Source: Tuctoria greenei
Taxonomy: Eukaryota; Streptophyta; Magnoliopsida; Poales; Poaceae
DNA: 64,000 bases
Assembly (NCBI GenBank): GCA_036927565.1
Contig: JAYESD010000001.1
Span: forward strand, 69,397,751 to 69,461,750
Direction of reading: 5' to 3'
The position numbers were made by a program, and so were the translations under genes. Shown piece by piece: positions 10,802-19,577 of this stretch. Under the pieces are notes generated by a model. It saw only the letters and a list, made by a program, of their open reading frames with translations. It did not search any database and was not told the origin of the DNA. Every line of letters starts with the position of its first letter. Within the stretch, counting starts at the first letter, position 1.

Positions 10802-12877
10802 ATGGCCAAGGTTGGGGGTTTGGTTCCTATCTTCGAGGGCAAGAACGTTGCCTATTGGAAAGCACGCATGCGTGCTTATCTAGAGGCTATTGCTCCCGAA
10901 GTATGGGAAGCAACCCACGCGGGGTTTGGAGAACACAACTATGTTGGTGATCAAATTAAATGGGATGCTAAAGCTAAGAATGCAATCTATGAACGTATTA
11001 GTCAAGATGTGTTTGCTAGAATTGCTACTGAAGAAAAAGCTTGTGAAATTTGGGCTTGCTTAATAGAAATTCATGAGGATTATTCTCGTGTCAAAGAACT
11101 AAAATATCATATGCTTAAAGCCAAATATGATGAGTTCAAAATGTTACCTCATGAAAATGTCAATGAAATGTTTTCTCGCTTAAATGTGCTTATTGAAGAA
11201 ATTAATGCTCTTGACATTGCTTCTCTTGGCAAGGGACTCATCAACCGCAAGATCCTCATGCTCCTTCCCAAGCCAAAGTACAACATCATCAACTCCATGC
11301 TTCAAAAGGAATCTCTTGACCACATTGAAGTTTCGGAACTCATTGGAGAGATTCACGCTCATAAGATGAGTGTACTTGGGATGATGGAGCAATCATCTTC
11401 AAAAACAATTGCTCTAAAGGCCTCCACCAAGAGAACAAATTTCAACAAAAATAAAGTGGTTGAGCCTAGCCCAAGTGAAGAAGAGCAAGCATCAAGTGAA
11501 GATGACGATGATGAGCTTGCATCAAGGATGAGAAAGTTCTCTCGCTTGAGCTCCAAGATTGCCAAGAAGGGATACACCTTTGATCCCAAAATGAAAGCAT
11601 TTCTACCAAAGAAAGATGACAACAAGACTTGTTATAATTGTGGTGATCAAGGTCATATCTCCTATGATTGTCCAAAACCGGACAAAAGAAGAGAGAACCA
11701 CAAGAGAAAGCATCGCAAGCTAGAAGATAGTGAAAATGATGAAGAAGAGGCCAAAACCAAACCAAGATCCTTTGGGAAGAAGAAATATGACAAGGGCAAG
11801 AAGGAAAAACTCTTCCCAACGAAGAGAAATGGTCCACAAAAGGTGTTCATGTGTGAGGCAAATGAATGGGTCACCGACGAAGAAACAAGTGATGAAGAGA
11901 GTGAAGTGGAAGAAGAAAGTTTGGCCGGCCTCGCCATTGCCAACAATGATGACTACCTCTTCATCCACCACCCATGTGCCTCTTCCCCCGATGATTTAAC
12001 TTCTTTAATAAATGAATATCACACTATCATTAAGAGGGAAAAGAGTAAGGTTAAGGCTCTTGAAGGAACTCGTGCTAAGCTTGAGAGTGTTAACCTTGAT
12101 TTGATTGACAAGTATGAAAGCATACTCAAAGAGCATGACACGCTCAAATCCCATGTCAAGCAAGTTGAGGAGGATAAGGCTCAAATCAAGCTAGATCATC
12201 ATGAGCTTGACTTAGCCCACCAAGCACTCTTGGGAAAGCACAATGAGTTAATCCAAGAGCATCAAACACTTAACCTTGCTTATGAAGTGCTTGATCAAGA
12301 GTTAAAAACTATGAAGAAACAAACTCTTAATGATAAGATATCCATTACTTCTCATGCCACTAATGTCTTGCACAAGTCTTTGACTTTGAAAGAGAACACT
12401 AGGGAGAAGGACTTGTTGGAAGAAATTGAGAGTCTCCGCACTAGTGTGGCTAGACTTTTAAAAGGAGAAGTCAAGCATAAGGAAATCCTCTTCCAACAAG
12501 CAAAGGCCTTCAACAAGAGAGGACTTGGATCCTTCCCGGTGCCTAACAAAGGAAAGGTGCCCTCACCGGAGCTTAGAACAAGCTTCATCAACGAAGTTGG
12601 TTCTTATTGCCAACATTGTGAGGTCACCGGTCACCACTCAAGAGAGTGTCCTCTTCCTAACCGACCTTCTCCAAAATTGCCTACTAACTACAAATCTACT
12701 TTCAATGATCACTATTATCTCTTAAGTAAAGTAGATGGCAAGGTGAAGGCAAGGTTCATCGGCAAGGACATAAAGGCCATGAAGCGGAAGCTCCCCAAGC
12801 ATCTTTGGGTCCCAAAGACACTTGTATCACACATACAAAGACCTAAGTTGGCTTGGGTGCCAAAAAGCAAAAATTGA
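10802..12877 (+). CDS. gag: Sirevirus element 1 Gag, uninterrupted, two zinc knuckles
   Basis: This 691-aa nucleocapsid/capsid polyprotein packages element RNA. Residues 1-200 form the UBN2-type copia Gag domain (FEGKNVAYWKARMRAYL at 12-28). An acidic Ser/Glu-rich linker follows near 215-240. A CCHC knuckle (CYNCGDQGHISYDC) starts at residue 277. A long coiled coil spans about 400-560. A second knuckle (CQHCEVTGHHSREC) starts at 603. The protein ends in WVPKSKN, a C-terminus also seen in element 2 (WVPKRKE). The ATG lies 60 bp after the LTR. Pol follows in the -1 frame. The ORF is fully open although pol is destroyed. Confidence 0.92.
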   Translation: MAKVGGLVPIFEGKNVAYWKARMRAYLEAIAPEVWEATHAGFGEHNYVGDQIKWDAKAKNAIYERISQDVFARIATEEKACEIWACLIEIHEDYSRVKELKYHMLKAKYDEFKMLPHENVNEMFSRLNVLIEEINALDIASLGKGLINRKILMLLPKPKYNIINSMLQKESLDHIEVSELIGEIHAHKMSVLGMMEQSSSKTIALKASTKRTNFNKNKVVEPSPSEEEQASSEDDDDELASRMRKFSRLSSKIAKKGYTFDPKMKAFLPKKDDNKTCYNCGDQGHISYDCPKPDKRRENHKRKHRKLEDSENDEEEAKTKPRSFGKKKYDKGKKEKLFPTKRNGPQKVFMCEANEWVTDEETSDEESEVEEESLAGLAIANNDDYLFIHHPCASSPDDLTSLINEYHTIIKREKSKVKALEGTRAKLESVNLDLIDKYESILKEHDTLKSHVKQVEEDKAQIKLDHHELDLAHQALLGKHNELIQEHQTLNLAYEVLDQELKTMKKQTLNDKISITSHATNVLHKSLTLKENTREKDLLEEIESLRTSVARLLKGEVKHKEILFQQAKAFNKRGLGSFPVPNKGKVPSPELRTSFINEVGSYCQHCEVTGHHSRECPLPNRPSPKLPTNYKSTFNDHYYLLSKVDGKVKARFIGKDIKAMKRKLPKHLWVPKTLVSHIQRPKLAWVPKSKN

Positions 12878-12898
12878 ATTCATGTGTGTAGGTGAACT

Positions 12899-14218
12899 AC
12901 AAAGCCGGTGGAAAGCATTGGGTACTCAATGGCGGGTACACTCAACACATGACCGACAATGATGGTATGTTCACCTCCATAGAGGACCCCCGACAATCAT
13001 GAACGGGTCACCTTTGGTGATAATTCTAAGGGAAAGGTAATTTGGTTGGGTAAGATTGTATTTTTCATGGTTATTTAAAATATGTTGCGTGTTAAGTCAC
13101 TTAGTTTCAATTTGCTTTGCACAAATTTTGTGATTTTGGGCTAACATGCACCTTTAGTAAGAACGATGTTGTGACAAGCCTAAAGTTGAGGAGAGCCATG
13201 ATCAAGGGGGAGCTTCAAGTTCCAACATCTACACATCGACAGGAAATTATTCATTTGTCAAATTTATGTCGGTGATATCATTTTTGATTCAACTAACAAA
13301 GCTCTTAGCCATTAGTTTGGCAAAATGATTTCTAGGGAATTCGAGATGTCAATAATTGGAGAGATCAACCTCTTCCTTGGATTCCAAATCAAGCAACTTC
13401 AAGAGGGGACCTTCGTGTATCAAGAGAAGTACACCAAGGACCTCTTGAAGAAATTTGAGAAGGGAGATTGTAGCTCAAGAAGCACTCCAAGCGCAACGAA
13501 TTGTCATCTCGACGCGGATAAGGACGGTAAACCTATTGATCAATCCAACTACCGTTCTATGATTGGTTCATTGCTTTACCTTACCGCATATAGGCCCGAT
13601 ATCATGTTTAGTGTATTCTTATGTGCTCGCTTCCATGCGGCACCTAAAGAATCGCATCGGAAGGCGGTCTTTATGATACTTAGGTATCTTAAGCATACTC
13701 CTAGTGTGGGCTTGTGGTACCCTAAAGGTGCAAAATTCCACCTCTTGGGATACTCGGATTCGGACTTTGCCGGATGCCATGTGGATCGCAAGAGTACCTC
13801 CGGTGGGTGCCACTTGCTTGGGCGTTCCCTAGTATCTTGGTCTAGCAAGAAGCAAAATTTCGTCGTCTTGTCCACGGCGGAAGCGGAATATATTGCGGCT
13901 GGTGCATGTTGTGCTCAAATTCTTTATATGAAGCAAACCCTTTTGGACTTTGGTATTAAACTTGATTATGTGCCTCTCCTTTGTGACAATGAAAGTGCGG
14001 TTAAGGTAGCTAAAAACCCCGTTCAACACTCCCGCACTAAGCACATTGATATTCGCCATCATTTCTTGAGGGACCATGAAGCTAAGGGAGACATCTCTTT
14101 GAGAGGTGTTAGTTCCGAAGAACAATTGGCGGATATCTTCACTAAACCACTTGATGAGAAAACTTTTTCTAGGCTAAGAAGTGAATTAAATGTGCTAGAT
14201 GCATCAAACACCATGTAA
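12899..14218 (+). pseudogene. pol: Sirevirus element 1 pol remnant: protease stub joined to RT C-terminus and RNase H
   Basis: A protease stub (WVLNGGYTQHMTD, 12919-12957) has its active Asp replaced by Asn. After degenerate pre-integrase sequence, the frame jumps at about 13245 to the RT palm: YVGD at 13265-13276 replaces the YVDD seen in element 2, removing a catalytic Asp. A stop lies at 13313. The open piece 13325-14218 (297 aa) holds the RT end and a complete RNase H with the Asp (SDSDFAG), Glu (STAEAEY) and Asp (CDNESA) motifs. Compared with element 2, the GAG-pre-integrase tail, integrase and most of RT are deleted. Confidence 0.9.
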
Positions 14219-15527
14219 GTTGCCATGATCATGTAAGAATGCATATCATATAGGTCTTGTCTAACTTTCAAAGGATAGGGGTGAGCAAGGGTTAGCTTGG
14301 GATGAAGGTTCTTTTGGGTTTCCCCAAGGCATGGAGAGTGGCTCTCCCTGAAGAAGCCTTTGAAAGGTTCAAATTTGGCAAGATAGATTTATTTTATGTC
14401 TTGCATGATGCTTGCCATATAGACTTGCACTCATGTTTAAATTTCTTGCATTATAAATTGTTTGGCATTGCATACGGTAGATTGTCACAATGGGGAACCC
14501 ACCTCATGAGAAAGAGACTTGTTTGAAATGCAATATCTCAACTCATATGTGGTTGAAAGAACAAAATGTTAGGTGCGTTAATGCCTAGAGGAACATGCTT
14601 TAAAGAGATAGAAGTCTTCATACTCTAGCTCACAAAGCATGGTCCTTACATTTTATTTTGATATTTTTCCTCCATATTTTTCTTAGGTGTTCTATTTGCT
14701 TTAAGGCCTAGCCAAGTTATTGGCATATTAGCTTTTTGAGGGGTGAGGGGTTGCCCAAAAAGTCCTAAGACATGTGTTTCTTATTGTTTGTTTGTTTGGT
14801 CAAAGGACATATATGGGATGTTGCTGTTTTGTAGTCATCGGATTATCTGGTGATTAGGTCAGACCATCATCGGATCAGTTGGTGTTCAAAAGCCAAAAGT
14901 CAGATCAGTTAGTATCTCAAATCAATCGACGCGTTCATTTGGAAAAACATCGGTCCATCCGGTGTTCACACTTCTGGAACTATGCTGAATTCCACCGATG
15001 CTATTCCCTTCCATGTCGGACCATCCGGTGTCAACGGTACCTTTTTGAATACCCTTACTGTGCCATTCGACCGATGCTTCTAACGCTTAACGTCGGTCCA
15101 TCCGGTGTTAAAGTTTTGGCTAGGGTTTGGGACCCACTATTTAAACGCCCCTTCGCCTCCGCCGTTTTCTCTCTCCCCGATCCCGACTCACCCGCCGCCG
15201 TTCCTCTCGCCCTGCGCCGCCGCCGCCCTCCGGTCGCCGCCGCCGCCCTCCGGCCGCTGCCACCACCCTATGGCTGCCACCGCACCACAGCAGCGCCGCC
15301 GCCGCCGGTTCCATCACCGTAGCCACCGGCGCTACTCGCCTCCACCGCAACCGCCACCGCCGCTCCATCCAAGCGCCGCCGACCGCCGCTCGTGCACTAC
15401 CACCGCCCAACCACACCACCTCCACCATCGTCATGGTGCCTCCCTCAACGTCGCCGTTAGGGTTTCCGGCCATGTCGATCGTCATTCCATGCGCTTGACT
15501 TCATCAACCTCATTCTCACGCATCGCA
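14219..15527 (+). promoter_or_regulatory. Pol-to-ORF spacer with LTR-like palindromes and candidate promoter
   Basis: After an AT-rich stretch, 14838-15112 carries at least five copies of CATCGG...CCGGTG-type words, the motif class of this element's LTR. TATTTAAA follows at about 15138, then a CT-rich and (CCG)-rich leader to the ATG at 15528. The layout resembles a plant core promoter with an upstream motif array. ORFs in the GCC-rich part (15105-15527) are read as leader, not coding. Promoter activity is inferred. Confidence 0.45.
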
Positions 15528-17740
15528 ATGGCTCGTGACAAGAAGAACAAGGGCAAGGCCATTGATGAGCCGGCCGCAAAGAAGCAGAAGCTCTCGAAGG
15601 AGGAGAAGAAGGCGTTGATGGCCGCTCGCGCCGCTGAGGAGCGAGAGCGTGGCCGAGGAGGATCACTGAGGATCCGCGAGGCTCATCCAATGTAGCCTCC
15701 CATGATCGATGTGTCTGAGGCGGAAGAAGAGCCGGAAGTGCCACTCATTCGCCGGCGCTCAGCCAGGACCCGTGGGGGTCATCCGCCAGCAGCACCTCGT
15801 TCACGACCGTCAGCTGCCGATCGTCGTGAGGACAGAGAGGCCCAGAGAGCTATCTACGAGATGGAAACCACCGTCCACGTTGGTGAAGGTGTCCGTTTGA
15901 CAGATTACCAGAAGATGAGGGCCAAGCAGCTCCGAAGACTCGGATGGAGTGTGTTGCTTGAGGAGTGGTACCCGCAGCCCAGAGAGGCTCTTGTGGACAG
16001 TCGTTTCTGGACCGTGACACAGGCGTCACTCTACGAGACCTACAGACGCCGCAGCCACAAGTTATTCCAGCATAACTTTCTGGATTGGGATCAGCTTGCC
16101 CTGGCAGCAGAGACAGAGATTCGCCCATACTTTGAGAGGTACAGAGGGTTGGTCCAGCTGATGTCCTATGAGAAGAGTGCTTATGTGGAGGATTGGGTCC
16201 GCGTGTTCTACGCTACCCTCTACGTCTCTGAGGGCCGCAGGTCGATTGACTTCATGTTCACGGGACAGCACCATCACCTGACGAGACAGACGCTTGCACA
16301 ACTGTTGGGAGTGGACCTGCATGACACTTGTGTGCATGAGAAGGTGTACAGTCAGGCAGACCCACCGAGAAGGCCACTCACTAGAGGAGTGGCACCACCA
16401 CTGGAGGAGATACGTTCTCTGTTTGGACCAACCTTCTCTACAGACCAGTCGAGGGTACCAGCACTACTGACTCCTGCTACGCGCTCAGTGCACCTTGCCT
16501 TGTGCCGCACACTCTTGCCGAGGTCAGGATACTTAGAGGGGTTCACCAGCCTGCAGCAGACCCTCCGGTTCTACATCATGAACGGGACGACGTTTGATAT
16601 TGTGAACGTCCTCTTATGCGAGATGGAGGATGTGATCACCGACGGAGTGGGCATGATGAGGCAGCTTGTATATGGACACTGGATCAGCTACCTGCTCTCT
16701 ATGATGGTTCCTGAGGAGTCTGCCGTGCGTGACCGTCTCACTAACGAGAGTGTCACACGGTTCAGTCACTACTAAGCTCCAGCTCCTGGAGACCGCCGCC
16801 TTGGCCGTCCAGTCGAGCGTCAGGTACGGGCTCGGCTATCTGAGGAGGACTGGTCAGATCTGGAGAAGGAGGATGAGAGGCTGGCCGAGGCAGAGGCTCA
16901 GGGTGAGGACTTGCAGCACATATGGTCCGAGAGCGACACGGATGAGAGTGTCGAGGAGTACTTCTCACCTCCTCCCTCACCCAGGCAGCACGATGCAGAG
17001 GCTGGAGGCTCTATAATGCCACCCCCTACTCCACCTCTCGTCACAGAGGCACATGTTTCTCAGCCGTCCGAGTTTACATACCTCCTACAGCAGATGGTTG
17101 AGCAGCAGCGCCTGGACCGGCTTGCAGCTGAGCAGGCCCGAGCAGAGCAGGCAACACGTCTTCTGGAGCTCCAGCAGTAGCAGCAGGAGATGCAGTGTCA
17201 GATCGCCCGTGAGAGGCGAGAGGACACTGACCGGCTGACTGGGCTGATCGACCAGATGCACCAGCGCTCCCTCGACCAGCAGCAGCAGACGCAGCAGGCG
17301 ATGATGGGCATCCTGTGGTTGATCACCAACCTCTACACCCAGACCGAGATTGCTCTACCATCGCAGCTTCCAGGAGTTGCTCCACCTCCACCTGTCCTTG
17401 CTCCAACTGCCGCTCTGGTGCCGACCATGTCGATCCCGTCATTCAGCATGTCTCCACTGCTGGCTCCCGGCGCCCGATCCACTCTCCAATGCCGGCTACA
17501 ACGTTGTTCCAGCAGACGCCGGCATCCGTCATCAGTGCCCCTGTTCCAGCAGCTCCTACCCAGCAGGCACCGACGGCGGCTCCTACGGCTCCGACAGCTC
17601 CTTCCACCTCTACTCCACGCATCAGCTCCAACGACAGCACTCCCGACGGTGACCAGTTCGTCATCTCGCCTAGTACTCAGGGTCCTCAGGCACTCGGATC
17701 CCTTTTTGGTGTCTTGATGCCAAAGGGGGAGAAGAGTTAG
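15528..17740 (+). pseudogene. Additional 3' ORF of Sirevirus element 1 (plant transposon protein-like), broken
   Basis: The frame starts at ATG 15528 (MARDKKNKGKAIDE, a basic Lys/Glu-rich start). It runs with in-frame stops at 15693 (TAG), 16773 (TAA) and 17178 (TAG, inside a CAG run). A frameshift near 17480 then leads to an end in LFGVLMPKGEKS (17740). The core at 15960-16340 (DSRFW, NFLDWDQL, WVRVFYATLYVSE, IDFMFTG, LAQLLGVD) aligns with the element 2 ORF. It recalls the uncharacterised 'putative plant transposon protein' domains. A Gln/Glu coiled coil (17090-17290) and a Pro/Ala/Thr-rich tail follow. Function is unknown; 'envelope-like' is only a positional label, and I see no membrane segment. 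Confidence 0.7.
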
Positions 17741-18077
17741 AGGAGCCAGGGGGGGATAGCTTAGTCTCAGGGGGAGTCTGTTTCTTTATCTTTTGTAATT
17801 TGGTGCTTATCTTTTGTAATTAGATGCTTTTGCTACTCATTTGGTGTTTATTGAGTACTCTTATGTTATTAATTGATTGAGCTTATTTGGTGTCTCTCTA
17901 TATCTTATGATCACTTATTCACTTGAGTTATTCCTTGAATGAGCTTTCAAATTCATTACTTTTTTAAGTGTGATAATATTGTATTCATTGCATATCCTCT
18001 TAAGCTTCGTACTATCAAATTCATTACTATTGTGCTTTAATTGTTGTTTTGTCATCAATCACCAAAAAGGTGGAGAT
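17721..18077 (+). promoter_or_regulatory. Multiple polypurine tracts before the 3' LTR
   Basis: Purine runs occur at 17722-17735 (aaagggggagaag), about 17747-17756, 17768-17775, and directly at the LTR edge at 18064-18077 (aaaaaggtggagat). The last primes plus-strand synthesis. Repeated tracts are a Sirevirus trait. The 300 bp between are AT-rich and non-coding. Confidence 0.7.
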
Positions 18078-19481
18078 TGAAAGCATCTAGGCCCCCATGA
18101 GGTACGGTTTCGGTGATTAATGACAACCATTGGATTTTACTAATGAATTTGTGAATGCAAGGTCCCCATAATCACTCAATCAAATTAAATCTATAAGTCA
18201 TTGGAGACCCGTATACAATCACTTTATGAGATCAAATCAATGATGTGAAGACAAGAAGTGAAAGCTCTTATGTCAAAGTCATTCAACCACAATTGATGAC
18301 ACTTAATGCTTGATAACCATCAGAAGTACATTTCCAACAAAAGTCTAAGAGGTCAGTCGAGCAAGACACAAAATATTCACTTAGAAACAACTCGAAGCAA
18401 ACAAAATCAACTCACCGGATCAACCGATGATTTCTGAGAACAACACATCGGTCGAGTTGGTTCAGCAGAAGAAGAAGACCTCAGAACAAAGCACTCACCG
18501 GATCATCCGATGTTAAGGGCTAGGCTACATTGGTCCATCAGTACAGTTTGCAATATCCTTGGACCAAGTGTAGCACCAGACCATCCGATGTACATAAGTA
18601 TACACATCGGTCAATCACTCCAGTAAGCATCAAGTTTGAGACAATTCTGGAGGAAGAGCCACCGGATCATCCGATGAGAAGACAAGTGCAACATCGGTCT
18701 AACAACGGTCATATCTGACACAATGACGTCAGCTAAAGTAAACTTGACCGATGATAACTAAAGGGGAGACATCGGATCATCCAATGTTCGTAGAAAAGTT
18801 CTGTCAGCCTACTTTTCCAACGGCTATTTCGTGGAGGCTGGCTATAAATACCCCCTAAACGGTTATTTCGACAAGTATATATCACCAGACATTCTCAACA
18901 CATCCACAAGCGTTCAAGACCAAGAGCCATCACTTCTACATCATTTCAACCACCTACACACCAAGAGATAGGCTAGAACTAGCTAGAGAGAGAGCTTGTG
19001 TGCCTCCATTCTGGTGAGTGGAATCTCTAGGATAGTGAGAGCCTCAAGGGAGTGCCCCTTGGTATTTGTAACTGTGAGAGACTTCCGGAGCTTGCCAAGG
19101 CGTTTGTGGAAGCCTGGAGGGTCGAAGTTGTACAAGGCTTGAGCTCCACCTTGCCAAGGTTGGCAAACGGAGAAGAATAGTGGAGATCCCTCGTCTCGGT
19201 GACTTGGGTGTGGCTATACCCTTTGGTGGGTGCCACAACGTGGATGTAGGAAGATCTTGACGATCTTGCCGAACCACGGGATAAATCCTCGTGTCTCCTC
19301 GGGAGTTTGCATCCTCTTCCTCTCCCCTACATTTATGCATTTTATATTCCGCGAAGTTGCTATTTACTTCTATGCATAGATCGTTTGCGTAGGGAATTGG
19401 GCTTATAGGAATTAAGTTTTATTGCTTAGATTTTTGAAAAGAAGCCCAATTCACCCCCCTCTTGGGCATTCGATTCTTACA
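18078..19481 (+). repeat. 3' LTR of Sirevirus element 1
   Basis: 1404 bp, TGAAAGCATC to CGATTCTTACA. The TATA box is at 18843-18850. It holds the same CCGGATCATCCGATG-type array as the 5' copy. It differs from that copy by scattered substitutions and one extra ~10-bp block near 18793 (cgtagaaaagttctgtcag against cgcagcag). Confidence 0.92.
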
Positions 19482-19486
19482 CATGG

Positions 19487-19577
19487 GAGAGACTCAACCT
19501 CACGACTCTCCTTTGAGCCTACACCAAGTCCGTGGTGGGGAGGTGTGCACAACGATGTCTCGATGGAGGAAGGCGAT
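19487..19577 (+). pseudogene. NA1 3' ORF, second segment
   Basis: 91 bp between Sirevirus element 1 and solo LTR C1. It stays open in the frame of the first segment (ETQPHDSPLSLHQVRGGE) and continues into 24334 after removing C1 and one GCGAT copy. This supports the nesting model more than any function. Confidence 0.5.

Larger units (their letters stand above)
9347..19481 (+). mobile_element. Sirevirus element 1 (Ty1/copia, Maximus/SIRE-like), duplication CATGG
   Basis: It is bounded by LTRs starting TGAAAGCATC and ending near CGATTCTTACA, with CATGG at 9342-9346 and 19482-19486. The order is LTR, tRNA-iMet primer site, gag, pol remnant, spacer with palindromes, additional ORF, several polypurine tracts, LTR. 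Gag is intact. Pol has lost most of protease, integrase and RT, so the element cannot move alone. By eye the LTRs are about 97% identical, with one ~10-bp length difference. The additional ORF and repeated polypurine tracts are Sirevirus traits. Confidence 0.92.

Noticed and set aside
10802..12877. A host coiled-coil or zinc-finger gene
   Set aside because: It sits between a primer-binding site and a pol remnant, with the UBN2-type Gag domain, inside an element with duplications.
15105..15527. N-terminal extension of the element 1 additional ORF (Pro/Ser/Arg-rich)
   Set aside because: Composition is driven by CCG repeats, it follows a TATA-like site, and the basic Lys-rich start at ATG 15528 resembles the style of the element 2 ORF start.
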